A stretch of 64,000 nt of DNA from Lacticaseibacillus mingshuiensis (GCF_016861785.1 NZ_BOLS01000013.1:1-64000); one strand, 5' to 3'. Positions 1-8,467 are shown, counted from the stretch's first letter. The notes: generated by a model not told the origin, from the letters alone. Translations and numbers: made by a program.

Positions 1-217
1 TCGCAACGCTCCAAACGTTGCTTTCAGACCGGCCAGATGCGATTTCATGTCCCAAATACCGAGGTGAATAATCCAGGATCTGTTTTGCCTTTGCCTGAAC
101 TTGACCGGTGGTTGTTTTCATCGCTGAAGCAGCAGCATCAATCGTTGCTTCAGCAGTAGCACCTAGTTCTTCCATCAATTTGTCGAGTCCTGACCATTTA
201 ACGTTAATGTCAGCCAT
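1..217 (-). CDS. Phage head-tail component, HK97 gp10-like (partial)
   Basis: The frame opens with ATG at 217, reads MADINVKWSGLDKLMEEL and runs off the left edge after 72 residues without a stop. A short N-terminal strand is followed by an Ala/Lys-rich helical stretch ending ILDYSPRYLG. This fits the HK97 gp10 (tail terminator or head-tail joining) class by position and style, not by a diagnostic motif. The ATG overlaps the stop of the upstream adaptor gene (TAATG), so translation is probably coupled. Tail genes are expected beyond the edge. Confidence 0.55.
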   Translation of the reverse strand, partial: MADINVKWSGLDKLMEELGATAEATIDAAASAMKTTTGQVQAKAKQILDYSPRYLGHEIASGRSESNVWSVA

Positions 218-507
218 TAGCTGCCACCTCCAGACACAATGAATACAGTTGACTTGCGGTTTACGAATGTCTTGTTGATTGTCCATCTGACGCCATCAAG
301 CTCGATCTCGTTCACAGGCAATGCAGGCTTCTTTACGTGAATCTCATAGGCCATAGTGTTAACGAGGCCGTACACAGACAGCTCTTGTGCACTGGTGACT
401 GGGATTGTCAGGCAAGTGACCGTCTCACGCGTCTCTGTTGGCCTGTCATGCAATGGATCAGCCGGTGGCGACTTCCTAATGAGTGTGATTCGATTGTTGT
501 ATCTCAT
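217..507 (-). CDS. Phage head-tail adaptor (head closure protein)
   Basis: A 96-residue protein starting MRYNNRITLIRK, mostly beta in character, with a central segment (AYEIHVKKPALPVN) and a C-terminal segment in which ELDGVRWTI precedes VFIVSGGGS. Length and this GxxW...V ending fit the SPP1 gp16-like head-completion family, which sits on the connector ring and forms the surface where the tail attaches. It lies between the gp6-like connector and the gp10-like gene, the usual order. Its start touches the end of the connector gene. Family assignment is from length, position and general pattern. Confidence 0.65.
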   Translation of the reverse strand: MRYNNRITLIRKSPPADPLHDRPTETRETVTCLTIPVTSAQELSVYGLVNTMAYEIHVKKPALPVNEIELDGVRWTINKTFVNRKSTVFIVSGGGS

Positions 508-869
508 TACACAAACCTCATTCCCGGACGGCGGCTTTGCGATGACTCGCGATAAACGTCAAGACCGTCAGCATATTTAGACAGATCAATGGTTTCCCAT
601 GTATTTGAGACATTACCCTCGCCGCTGGCCGTTTTTCCTTCGTCACCAATGCGGTTGTACATCTTAACCACAACGTCCTTAATTACCCATGTAACAGCGG
701 TTGGCACTGTCTGGTTGATTACACCGTCTTGGTTGATATAAGCCAGCACGCGAGCATTTACATCACTAATAAGGTCATTCAGCAAGTCATCTTGCAGCGT
801 ATCGGTCAAACCGATGCGAAGCTTCACGCTTGCCAAAATCTCTGCGTTTGTATCTGAATCAGCCATCAT
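507..869 (-). CDS. Phage head-tail connector, gp6-like
   Basis: About 120 residues, largely helical, with the typical layout of the gp6/gp15-like connectors: an N-terminal helix (ILASVKLRIGL), a second helix with LLNDLISDVNARVLAYIN and a third with AVTWVIKDVVVKMYNRIG. These proteins form a ring under the portal after DNA packaging. The ATG at 869 (or 866) follows AAGGCGGTGA and overlaps the stop of the upstream glycosyltransferase-like gene (ATGA), which sets the start well inside the longer open frame. Confidence 0.7.
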   Translation of the reverse strand: MMADSDTNAEILASVKLRIGLTDTLQDDLLNDLISDVNARVLAYINQDGVINQTVPTAVTWVIKDVVVKMYNRIGDEGKTASGEGNVSNTWETIDLSKYADGLDVYRESSQSRRPGMRFV

Positions 870-1744
870 TTCACCGCCTTTACTGCTTGAACATACTTGT
901 ATGAGCACTTCGACTTGTCAACAAAGCTCAAATCATCTTCAAATGGCGTGTGATTAACATACTGTCCCTTGAAGAACAAGTGTTTGTCATCAACTGTGAC
1001 GCCAGCATTGTGCATGATCTTGGCTTCATTCCATCGCTTGACCGGATCAGTAGCCCAACAAAAATCGAGCTCATCACTGATGACGGGCCCGATGTTGAAG
1101 TACATCATATTCCACAACTGTGACCACATTTCAGCGGTCCATTTTTGGATATTGCTGTCGACTGTCTGCAAATACTGCCACAGTCGGTTGCTGTCGGCAT
1201 ACACCTTGCGCCAGTAATCTGCTGATGGGTGACTGATGACCCACTGGGCGCCGCCCGAGTTGTGATTGATTGTTTCAAGCGAGTCAATCGTAACCCCGAT
1301 AATATCAGCCATATGGCCAAGAATCTGCTGACCATTTTTGCATTGCCCAATATAATCGAGGCTGAGATAGCCATTAGTATCGCTACAAAGCCATCTATCA
1401 GGCTTTGCTTTCAGCTTGCGAAAGTCTGGACGTTTTCGGAATATAACATCGCTATCGAAGTAGAAATAGTCCTCGTTCTCACGTTCAGGGTCTTCCGCTA
1501 GATATTGCCACCAAAGCCAAGGCTTCACAGATGGAATATATTGCTTGTCTGAGCGCTTGTCGGTGTACGTGTGTACTTCTACCCCATATTTGCTTACAAG
1601 CGTTTCTGGCACCTTATAATCATGCGCAGTGAAGAGCAAAACGACATCTTTCATGTCAAACCCGACACTTTGCAGATTGGTTAGGCAGACTTCCAGCTCC
1701 CACTCAAAACGCTTAATGGCAGGTTGACACAAAATAAGCTTCAT
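866..1744 (-). CDS. Glycosyltransferase-like protein inside the head gene cluster
   Basis: A 292-residue protein starting MKLILCQPAIKRFEWELEV, with ATG at 1744 placed after GGAGGACAGA. Near residues 95-102 it has YFDSDVIF, a DxD-type nucleotide-sugar and metal-binding motif, preceded by KPWLWWQYL. A later segment (NHNSGGAQWVIS) resembles the acceptor-side region of GT-A-like enzymes. No membrane segment is visible. It lies directly downstream of the major capsid gene and overlaps the connector gene by 4 bp, so it is probably made late with the structural proteins. The GT-A-like fold is inferred from the DSD motif and overall style. The modified substrate is unknown; the Thr-rich capsid tail is the obvious candidate. 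Confidence 0.6.
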   Translation of the reverse strand: MKLILCQPAIKRFEWELEVCLTNLQSVGFDMKDVVLLFTAHDYKVPETLVSKYGVEVHTYTDKRSDKQYIPSVKPWLWWQYLAEDPERENEDYFYFDSDVIFRKRPDFRKLKAKPDRWLCSDTNGYLSLDYIGQCKNGQQILGHMADIIGVTIDSLETINHNSGGAQWVISHPSADYWRKVYADSNRLWQYLQTVDSNIQKWTAEMWSQLWNMMYFNIGPVISDELDFCWATDPVKRWNEAKIMHNAGVTVDDKHLFFKGQYVNHTPFEDDLSFVDKSKCSYKYVQAVKAVK

Positions 1745-1812
1745 TCTGTCCTCCAATCAGCCGCCCGGTTTCCCGTACTGTCCTATTTCGATAGGCGACT
1801 TAGATCAATTAA

Positions 1813-2730
1813 TTAAGCGTGCGAGGTGGTAGTCGTAGTGGTCGGCGCCACAGTCGAAGTTGTGGTAGTTGCTGACGTCCCGGCAGTGAAGATTGCCTGA
1901 CGGTTGTCATCGCTGATCCACTGGCCTGCCTTACCAGCACCTTGCAAAGCAACGCCCGCAAAGTTCTCGGATTGAATCGTCCGAACAACGTTGATACCGG
2001 TGAACGCACGGCCAATGTTGTCAGGCGAGAAGATGATGGCCTTACCAGCCATGTAACGAGTATGCGTCTTGGTAACAACGATGTCGCGGAAGCGAACAAT
2101 GCCATTTTCATCAATGTTCACAGCAGAACCTTTGTAGCTGGTTACCAACTGATGATCGATGATTGCGTTGTAAACCTCGGCAGTCACGTATGCGCGGACC
2201 GGAACAACTACTTCAAGGTCGGTGTAGCGTTCGGACGCTGCCTCGAACACCTTGTTAACATCATCAACCGCACCCAGATCAGCCGCAGCGCTAGCAACCA
2301 AATAAGCGCCCAGCTTGCCGTTGAACAACCGTGTCTTAGCCTGTGCCTGCAAGTTCAAACGGTCGGCAACTGCCGCGTTTAAATCGTTGTTGACAGTGAA
2401 CTGGTCGATACCTTCGTTGAAACTCCATCCAAAATCATAAGGAACATCGATGTCTCCATAGATGATTTCCTTCATTGGCCCGAAGCGGTTAGAGTTGCTA
2501 GTACCAGTACCGAACGCAACGTTGGGATCCTTGCTGTAATCGCCAACGGCTACCGGCACGTCATTTGCCTTGACGCTGAAAGCAATCGCGTTGTTTTGAA
2601 TGCCATCGAGCGCTTGCAGATCACCGAATGTTGGGGTGAAAGTACTTTGAACACCGAACACGGTTTGCATCATTGCGATAAACTGTTTTTGATAGAGACG
2701 TACTGGTAAATTGTTGTTTTCTGTAGCCAT
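1813..2730 (-). CDS. Phage major capsid protein with Thr/Ser-rich C-terminal tail
   Basis: A 305-residue protein (MATENNNLPVRLYQKQF...) after a strong site (AGGAGGTAGCTAGT then ATG). Its position after a scaffold gene, its length and internal features such as YGDIDVPYDFGWSFNEGID and the late VVRTIQSENFAGVALQGAGK support a major capsid subunit of HK97-like fold. The last 25 or so residues leave the folded pattern and become a low-complexity Thr/Ser/Ala tail (TTTTSTVAPTTTTTTSHA), likely exposed and flexible. A glycosyltransferase-like gene is next in the operon. Capsid identity is strong from context; the function of the tail is unknown. Confidence 0.85.
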   Translation of the reverse strand: MATENNNLPVRLYQKQFIAMMQTVFGVQSTFTPTFGDLQALDGIQNNAIAFSVKANDVPVAVGDYSKDPNVAFGTGTSNSNRFGPMKEIIYGDIDVPYDFGWSFNEGIDQFTVNNDLNAAVADRLNLQAQAKTRLFNGKLGAYLVASAAADLGAVDDVNKVFEAASERYTDLEVVVPVRAYVTAEVYNAIIDHQLVTSYKGSAVNIDENGIVRFRDIVVTKTHTRYMAGKAIIFSPDNIGRAFTGINVVRTIQSENFAGVALQGAGKAGQWISDDNRQAIFTAGTSATTTTSTVAPTTTTTTSHA

Positions 2731-2742
2731 ACTAGCTACCTC

Positions 2743-3294
2743 CTATTTTTTCTTGTATTGTGCCATGATTTTCTTGAATGGATCATCAGCACCATCAAGG
2801 GCAGAAGCACCATTCTTAGGAGAGTCAGTTTGCAGTTTGGCTTCAACCTGCTTGTTGACCGTTTCCTGAATTGTCTTTTGAATATTTTCAACAGCCGTCT
2901 TGATCTTGCCAGCATCACCCAACGCGACCAGAGAGCCAGCAAAGTCAGTTGGAAGCCCTTTATCAACGAGCAATGACTTCGTGCTTGTCGACAATTCGCG
3001 CCGATTTAGTTCAGCCTCACGCTTATCTAGTTCTGCCTGTCGCTGTTTCTCAAGCTCTTTGGTCTTTTCATCTTCGGTCATCTTAGCAAGCCGAGCGCCT
3101 TCGCTCTTTGCGTCCTCAAGTGCCTTAGCCTGTTCCGCTTGCCATTTAGCCTTAGCTGTTTCAAGCGCCTTAGCTGCACGCTTATCGGCCTCGCTGTCAA
3201 GCTGAGCCTGTGTGTACGTGGTCGGTGCCTGAGTGGTCGTTTCGGTTGTTTGAGTTGATTCAATTTCTTCTTGAGCCTGTGTTTCTTCTGCCAT
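2743..3294 (-). CDS. Phage head scaffolding protein
   Basis: A 183-residue, highly charged protein (MAEETQAQEEIESTQ...) with a disordered acidic N-terminus, a long Lys/Glu/Ala coiled coil (roughly residues 35-110) and a basic C-terminus ending MAQYKKK. This is the usual build of GP20-like scaffolds: the coiled coil organises the procapsid and the basic end contacts the shell. It sits immediately upstream of the major capsid gene. The start is fixed by CAGGAGG eight bases before ATG. Scaffolds diverge fast, so the call rests on build and position. Confidence 0.8.
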   Translation of the reverse strand: MAEETQAQEEIESTQTTETTTQAPTTYTQAQLDSEADKRAAKALETAKAKWQAEQAKALEDAKSEGARLAKMTEDEKTKELEKQRQAELDKREAELNRRELSTSTKSLLVDKGLPTDFAGSLVALGDAGKIKTAVENIQKTIQETVNKQVEAKLQTDSPKNGASALDGADDPFKKIMAQYKKK

Positions 3295-3433
3295 GATGGT
3301 GCCTCCTGTTTAGCCCAAAACGAATAGACATGCTTAACGACCCCAGCCACACCATTCAGCCCAGCCACGATCACACGTCTATCACTTCACGCTATTATTT
3401 TTGAGCAGTTTAGGGACTTGCTCAGGTCACATA

Positions 3434-4243
3434 TTATTCGTCAACTTCATCGCCAGAATCATAAGCGGCCCATGAGCAAAGGCAGTTAGGGTGAGCCGGT
3501 ATCATGCCATCGGCTTGCTTTAGCGTGTAAATTTCGCCACTATGCTGTAGGCATATGTCGCACGCACCTGAGTTGATAACCCACACAACTTTCTTATATC
3601 CGGCCTCACGAGCATTCACAATGCTTTGATGAGCCATGACACGGTCGCTTTCTGTTCTGATAATGCGATCTGACTGATATTTCATGACACCGAACTTCTT
3701 GCGAAGCGCTGGGCTCTGTGTGATTGGATTGCTGTGCGTCAGCAGCGCATTCTTCATCATCTTAGCCAAATCATTGCGCAACGCGTCTTGATTCGACCAG
3801 ATGCGATCGCTCCATGTAGCACCATCAAGTAATTGATCAACAATTGAAGTGTCGGCTTTGATTTTCTTGCCGTATATCGATGATCCGAGTTTAGCTGTTT
3901 CTTCAACCAGACTGCCTAGCGATGATCCAATGTACCGAACTACCGAAATAGCCACGGCAGTTGAGTATACATAGGCGGCATATGATAGCAGTTCATCGTT
4001 GTTAGCGACTGATTTCTGCTGAACGCCTGCTGACTGTGCATCTCGATCAATACGTTCCTTCAATTCTGGATCGTAGTACCGTGAATCATCAGCGTGTGTG
4101 TATTCTTCGTGCTTCTCATTGAATGCATACCAGAACGCCATGAATGCTGCTGTGTATTTGGCAACATCACTTGCGATCTGACGGTGCTTCTTGTCCTGCT
4201 TGTCCGCGAACGCCTTGATCCGTTCCTTCGGTGTTTTCGTCAT
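3434..4243 (-). CDS. Phage minor head protein, SPP1 gp7-like
   Basis: 269 residues. The C-terminal half carries the hallmark of the SPP1 gp7/head-morphogenesis family: a helix with SDRIIRTESDRVMAHQSI, then a Cys/His cluster (GACDICLQHSGEIY ... IPAHPNCLCSWAAYD) that probably binds a metal. The N-terminal half is helical. In SPP1 a few copies bind portal and DNA inside the head. The gene follows the portal gene and its 5' end overlaps the portal 3' end by about 77 bp, a large overlap. No strong ribosome site precedes ATG 4243, so coupling to portal translation is likely. Confidence 0.8.
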   Translation of the reverse strand: MTKTPKERIKAFADKQDKKHRQIASDVAKYTAAFMAFWYAFNEKHEEYTHADDSRYYDPELKERIDRDAQSAGVQQKSVANNDELLSYAAYVYSTAVAISVVRYIGSSLGSLVEETAKLGSSIYGKKIKADTSIVDQLLDGATWSDRIWSNQDALRNDLAKMMKNALLTHSNPITQSPALRKKFGVMKYQSDRIIRTESDRVMAHQSIVNAREAGYKKVVWVINSGACDICLQHSGEIYTLKQADGMIPAHPNCLCSWAAYDSGDEVDE

Positions 4244-5687
4244 TGTTCGTCAAATCCTCGCTGTACTCACTGTCTGCTCGTTGTTTGGCAATCATATCGG
4301 TAATCTCTTGCGGATCAGTGACGCCTGGTGCAAATCTGTACAAGTATTCTTGTGGCAGTGTCGCACCCGCAGCAACAAGCGCTTGAATCTGTGTGATATC
4401 ATCTGTTGGCAAGTTGTCGCGGAAAGTGAACTGAATCGTATTAGGATCCGTCTTCATGCCACCTGAAACGCTTTGATCCAATGCATAGATAATTGAATAG
4501 CGCTGATAAAGCGATTTCTCAAACATTCTCCGCTTTATTGCCGCTAACTCGACAGTGCCTAGCAGTTTGTACTTCATTGCAACGCCAGAAACATTGGCTG
4601 CAAAGTTGCTGTCTGTCAGGTCTGGCGTGTGGCTGAACTTATGAATGTCCTCCGCTACACGTTTCTTGTATGCTTCGGTGCCGCTGACGTCATACTCTTT
4701 GTTAATATACTTCGCGTCAACGCTTGTCTGCTGACCTGTTGCTGTCATTCGAGACTTGAGCAGCAGCATGTTGGCGTCTTTCTGTTCCTTAATAAGCTCT
4801 AGCTTGTCCTTAGCGAGCGTCTTCATTGCTTCGGGATCGTTGGGGTCGACACCGCTTAGAAGCGTGCTGCCGTTAAACAGAGCATCAATATCGCCACTGA
4901 TTACCAGCAGCGCATCGTTAAGGTCGGTCATGTAGTTGGCTGTGTCCGACTGGGCGGAATCGTATAGGTCAATCAGTGAGATCACGTGTTCAAAGTCACC
5001 TGTTCGGAACCGGTTGTTGTCATACTCGACAACGGGAAACACACGAATGATCTCGCTGTGATCCAAATACATTGCGCCGCCAACCGTTGTTGGCTTGTAC
5101 ACGTCATGTTCTGCCGCTGTCCACGTTTCAGGAATGATGTCGATGATTGTCTTGTTGTTCTCATCAACCAACTCTACCGAATGATAGCGAACAGCCATGA
5201 TTGGTTGCGGATCAACGTCAAGCGAGTAGATGACGAACGTGTCAAGCGGATCTAAGCGCACGCAATGCTCGATTGAGTCACTACCGTAGTAAACGTACTC
5301 GTAAGCACGCCCATATCGCGTCATATCGAGGAACAGATCATAGTTGAGCGCGTCCAGGTCGTTCACGCGTGTAATCTGATCGAGCCGTTTGTCATCTTCA
5401 TCAAGCTTCACATTCACTGGATTACCAACAGAATAGGCTGTCTGGAAATCAGCAATGTACTTGCCGAACGAATGAACGGCTCGATGGTCTGACTTGCCAG
5501 TTTCGATGCGCCGTGACTGCGGCTGTAGAATGCCTTCATTCTGTCCTTTGTAATATCGGTCAAGCTTTTTCAGCCGTGGAAGCTGATATTCGTGGTGGTG
5601 GAAAATGAACTTCATGATCCGATCCGGAGTGAGGTTCGTAATGTCTTCTTGGTAAAGTAAGTTTGATTCTTCAAATAGATCCATCAT
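4167..5687 (-). CDS. Phage portal protein, SPP1 gp6-like
   Basis: 506 residues (or 505 from the second ATG). The N-terminus (LTPDRIMKFIFHHHEYQLPR then LKKLDRYYKGQN) is typical of Gp6-type portals, followed by HRAVHSFGKYIADFQTAYSVGNPV. The middle contains the stem and crown region, and the C-terminus is acidic and disordered. A dodecameric portal forms the DNA entry channel and docks the terminase. It follows terL with one base between stop and start, and it overlaps the gp7-like gene downstream. Length is normal for the family. Confidence 0.88.
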   Translation of the reverse strand: MMDLFEESNLLYQEDITNLTPDRIMKFIFHHHEYQLPRLKKLDRYYKGQNEGILQPQSRRIETGKSDHRAVHSFGKYIADFQTAYSVGNPVNVKLDEDDKRLDQITRVNDLDALNYDLFLDMTRYGRAYEYVYYGSDSIEHCVRLDPLDTFVIYSLDVDPQPIMAVRYHSVELVDENNKTIIDIIPETWTAAEHDVYKPTTVGGAMYLDHSEIIRVFPVVEYDNNRFRTGDFEHVISLIDLYDSAQSDTANYMTDLNDALLVISGDIDALFNGSTLLSGVDPNDPEAMKTLAKDKLELIKEQKDANMLLLKSRMTATGQQTSVDAKYINKEYDVSGTEAYKKRVAEDIHKFSHTPDLTDSNFAANVSGVAMKYKLLGTVELAAIKRRMFEKSLYQRYSIIYALDQSVSGGMKTDPNTIQFTFRDNLPTDDITQIQALVAAGATLPQEYLYRFAPGVTDPQEITDMIAKQRADSEYSEDLTNNDENTEGTDQGVRGQAGQEAPSDRK

Positions 5688-5688
5688 G

Positions 5689-6981
5689 TCACCCCAATCC
5701 TAGATTTTTGATTGTCTGAATACGTTCTTGGTTACTCATGTAATGGCCGGCAGTTCTGAACATAAACGGTTCCATCGCATAACGTAATGCATCAATTGCA
5801 TGGTTATTAGCATCGACTGGTGTGTTCGTCCAGTTATCGAATTTGTCCTTTGAATAAACGTAAGTGTTGAATTCTTCTAGCAAGCCTTTAACACGCGGGT
5901 GAACAACAAAATGGTAAGACTGCATGTATTGAATGCCTTGTGAGACGCTGTCTTTGCCCTTACCAGCGCCTATGATGTTCGGGACACCATATACACCGGA
6001 CAACTCGGATATGAGTCTCTGCTCGGCACTGTCAGCCGTTATCTGCAAGCCGTAGCCTTTGTGTTGTCCGATAGCCTCAGCAATCTGCTGCGTCAGCATT
6101 CCTTGCTGATAGAACTCATCGTAGATGTACGCGACACGGTTCTGCTGATCGATCGCCATGAACTCGCCTGCTGTCGGGTCGTGCTTGAACCCGAAGTCAA
6201 GGCCAACCGCTTTTGGCAACGATGCAATATCTTCCATATTGAAATCACGCTGCTCGAACAGCCCATCAAACACAAGTCCCTCTGCAATTCCCCAGTCACC
6301 ATATACGGCAACACGGGCACGATTAGGATTGCGCTTAACCATGTCTTTTAGACTTGCAATGTAATCATCGTCCAGATATGGGTTGTCCTTGTATGTGGTA
6401 GTGAACGACTTAGATCGTGGGTTCTTTGTGTCTTCATCGAAGAACTCACGTTTAAGCCAATGCTGATCACTCCACGGGTTGAATGTGATGATTGACTGGT
6501 AATAGCCATTAGGATCACTGATCTCGCCACGCATTGTTTCCTCAACGGTCTTGAACGCGTCCAGTGACTTAAGCTCGTATGCTTCCTCCCACCAAGCTCT
6601 AGCAAGGACGCCGGTGGTCGGCTGCAATGAGGTGACTGCCAACGGCTTATCCATCCCACGAAAAAACACCTTCTGGCCGGTTGGCTTAAAGGTGATTTCT
6701 AGTGGTGACAGTGTGAACTTGAATAGATCGTAAACGCCCAACCTGAATGCTGCCTGTTGGATAGTTGAATATGTCGAATCTTTGTTCGTATATGCGTATT
6801 GGCGAAGCACAATCCAGTTTACGTAAGGGTGCAAGATGATCTGCATGATTACGTCTTCAGCAACAGAGAATGACTTGCGCGATCCACGACTACCTTTGTA
6901 TGTCAGATAGCGTGTTTTGTCATTGTAAAGCGGTGCATAAGCCTTGGGGACGATTGAACCCAGATCAATGTTAATCTGCAC
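5689..6981 (-). CDS. terL: Phage terminase large subunit
   Basis: About 430 residues, an ATPase-nuclease that pumps DNA through the portal. The N-terminal ATPase has an adenine-binding Q-like region, the Walker A-like YKGSRGSRKSFSVAED and the Walker B-like stretch ARAWWEEAYEL. The nuclease domain has acidic residues in AVGLDFGFKHDPT and a late NHAIDALRYAM. GGAGG lies only 2 bases before ATG 6987 but 8 bases before GTG 6981, so GTG is preferred. The start overlaps the terS 3' end. The protein is complete. Confidence 0.88.
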   Translation of the reverse strand: MQINIDLGSIVPKAYAPLYNDKTRYLTYKGSRGSRKSFSVAEDVIMQIILHPYVNWIVLRQYAYTNKDSTYSTIQQAAFRLGVYDLFKFTLSPLEITFKPTGQKVFFRGMDKPLAVTSLQPTTGVLARAWWEEAYELKSLDAFKTVEETMRGEISDPNGYYQSIITFNPWSDQHWLKREFFDEDTKNPRSKSFTTTYKDNPYLDDDYIASLKDMVKRNPNRARVAVYGDWGIAEGLVFDGLFEQRDFNMEDIASLPKAVGLDFGFKHDPTAGEFMAIDQQNRVAYIYDEFYQQGMLTQQIAEAIGQHKGYGLQITADSAEQRLISELSGVYGVPNIIGAGKGKDSVSQGIQYMQSYHFVVHPRVKGLLEEFNTYVYSKDKFDNWTNTPVDANNHAIDALRYAMEPFMFRTAGHYMSNQERIQTIKNLGLG

Positions 6982-7534
6982 TGTCATCGCCTCCGTCTTG
7001 CCGGATTGGCGTGATGTTGATGTTGATGTTGCTTGTGTCTTCGCTAGTTTCACGTTTGGCCTTGGCTTCCATGATGTCAGCCTCAGCATTAGACTTGCGA
7101 ACATCAGCCTTAGTTTTGGCAACCTGCTGGTCTTCGAGCTCCTTGCTTGAGTTCCTGAGCATGCCCTTATACTTCAAATACAATTCAAGAGCTTCGACCT
7201 GCTGTTTAGGCCCTGGTGAATACTTCATTGTCGTGTCTTCTATCATCATCTTTTGAAGGTTGTCATATGTCGAGCTTCTGGCAGTGATCTCACGGCCCAT
7301 TCCAATATCAAGCAAGTGGATAATTGCCTTATCAACATCGAGATCAGCCTTGCGTTCAATCGGCTGCAGTCTCTGTTTCATGTAAGCTTGAATTTTAGGG
7401 TTTTTTAGGGTTTTCGCTGCGTTAGCCCCAATGTTGTGTGGCGAATATCCAGCGGCTCTCGCAGCCTCTGTAGCGTTGCCTCCGTTGGTAAGATAGGCAT
7501 CAGCGAACGCTTTCTGCCGCTTGCTTAGTTTCAT
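6971..7534 (-). CDS. terS: Phage terminase small subunit
   Basis: 187 residues starting MKLSKRQKAFADAYLTNGGN. The N-terminal helix-turn-helix (residues 5-60, with ATEAARAAGYSPHNIGANAAK) is the classic Terminase_2 DNA-recognition domain. A middle helical oligomerisation region and a charged tail follow. It recognises the packaging site and passes DNA to TerL. ATG 7534 overlaps the stop of a 45-codon upstream ORF (TGATG), which decides the start over the GTG three bases earlier. Confidence 0.85.
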   Translation of the reverse strand: MKLSKRQKAFADAYLTNGGNATEAARAAGYSPHNIGANAAKTLKNPKIQAYMKQRLQPIERKADLDVDKAIIHLLDIGMGREITARSSTYDNLQKMMIEDTTMKYSPGPKQQVEALELYLKYKGMLRNSSKELEDQQVAKTKADVRKSNAEADIMEAKAKRETSEDTSNININITPIRQDGGDDSAD

Positions 7535-7671
7535 CACATATCACCACACCTCCCGCGCTTCTTCTTGTCATCTTTAGTCTTCTTGTCGTGTTCCTCTTTG
7601 GCGAGTTTCCCGATGATCCGGGCCTCGGCCTTCGACATGTAGCCGTACTTGGTCATCACCATTTGGCTCAT
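7534..7671 (-). CDS. Small Lys-rich phage protein upstream of terS
   Basis: 45 residues: MSQMVMTKYGYMSKAEARII, then a very basic tail rich in Lys/Asp/Glu (EEHDKKTKDDKKKRGR). ATG 7671 has GGAGGG seven bases before it, and its stop overlaps terS ATG, so it looks truly translated. Function is not recognised. It could be a packaging accessory or simply a leader that couples translation to terS. An in-frame upstream ATG (MTYVKRRDY...) lacks a comparable ribosome site. Confidence 0.5.
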   Translation of the reverse strand: MSQMVMTKYGYMSKAEARIIGKLAKEEHDKKTKDDKKKRGRCGDM

Positions 7672-7684
7672 ATAATCCCTCCGC

Positions 7685-7737
7685 TTGACGTACGTCATCG
7701 CGTGCGTTATCATAAACTGCGTACGGAACTCCGTACG
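7685..7737 (+). promoter_or_regulatory. Promoter and palindromic operator of the toxin-antitoxin operon
   Basis: TTGACG (7685-7690), a 17-base spacer and TATCAT (7708-7713) form a near-consensus promoter. A perfect inverted repeat, CGTACGGA-AC-TCCGTACG (7720-7737), lies over the expected start of transcription. A second palindrome (GACGTACGTC) overlaps the -35. This fits autorepression by the antitoxin, as is usual for type II systems. The repressor is inferred. Confidence 0.7.
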
Positions 7738-7752
7738 GAAAGGGTGGTAAAC

Positions 7753-8019
7753 ATGGAGGTATTAACTCCGACCAAGGCTCGCAGTGGCCTATATGCTGTC
7801 ATCACTAACGTTAACCGCGACAGCGCCCCCGCATTGATTGCTGGTGCCGATGATGATAAGAGTGCCTACATCGTTGGCAAGCGCGACTACGAGGCGATGC
7901 TCGAAACGTTGGCGCTATTGACTAACGGTCAGTTGCAGGACGCCCTGGCCCGTGAGAACGAGCCGGACGCGCCGGGAACTATTGATGATCTGATTGCCGA
8001 AATAGATAACGAGGATTGA
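7753..8019 (+). CDS. Type II antitoxin, YefM/Phd family
   Basis: 88 residues starting MEVLTPTKARSGLYAVITNV, after AGGGTGG. The N-terminus has the Phd/YefM signature (T..kAR..ly.li..vn, then a segment like DDKSAYIVGKRDYEAMLETL), a DNA-binding fold that also represses the operon. The acidic C-terminus (NEPDAPGTIDDLIAEIDNED) is the expected toxin-neutralising tail. The stop is two bases before the toxin GTG. Although the frame is open further upstream, this start is set by the ribosome site and by the promoter position. Confidence 0.82.
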   Translation: MEVLTPTKARSGLYAVITNVNRDSAPALIAGADDDKSAYIVGKRDYEAMLETLALLTNGQLQDALARENEPDAPGTIDDLIAEIDNED

Positions 8020-8021
8020 TC

Positions 8022-8294
8022 GTGGAAGACTGGATTATCAAATATAAGGCAGCTTCCAAAAACGACATCCGCAGGGTTCTCAAGAGTCCCTATCGTACCA
8101 GCTTTCTGAGCATCCTCGACGTCCTGAAAAAAGATCCGTACGCCCCGACACAATCGTTTGAGAAGTTAGCTCCCCCTGGGGCAGGTAAATATTCTCGGCG
8201 CATCAATGGCCAGAATCGTGTCGTTTACACGATCGACAAAAGCAATCACGTCATTCGCATCTTATCGGCTTGGTCACATTACGAGTCAATGTAG
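8022..8294 (+). CDS. Type II toxin, YoeB/Txe family ribosome-dependent mRNA interferase
   Basis: 90 residues from GTG 8022 (GAGG seven bases upstream). The sequence has the YoeB order: KNDIRRVLKSPYRTSFLSI, then LAPPGAGKYSRRINGQNRVVY and a final RILSAWSHYES, with the conserved basic and Tyr/His residues at the end. YoeB toxins bind the ribosome A site and cut mRNA. The stop lies inside a terminator stem. The pair sits on the opposite strand to the phage packaging genes, like a moron that stabilises the prophage. Confidence 0.82.
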   Translation: MEDWIIKYKAASKNDIRRVLKSPYRTSFLSILDVLKKDPYAPTQSFEKLAPPGAGKYSRRINGQNRVVYTIDKSNHVIRILSAWSHYESM

Positions 8295-8317
8295 CCCGCC
8301 ACGCGGGCTATTTTTTT
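8292..8317 (+). terminator. Intrinsic terminator after the toxin gene
   Basis: TAGCCCG / CGGGCTA stem with a CCACG loop, followed by seven T. The toxin stop codon is the first three bases of the stem. Confidence 0.85.
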
Positions 8318-8467
8318 GCACAAAAATAGCACCGCGTCCGAGGACCAGTGCCGTGTATATGATGGGACGATGACTGTTTTCCGCCGGCTCGTCGCTAGAA
8401 TAAAACTCTCGTGCCGAGGCACTATGACCGCCAGCAGTTATCCACCGACTGACGGTTGAAACAGAAT

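Noticed and set aside
1757-1812. Short extension or small ORF between the capsid and glycosyltransferase-like genes
   Set aside because: Fragments such as PIEIGQYGKPGG are open but have no start codon; probably an untranslated gap.
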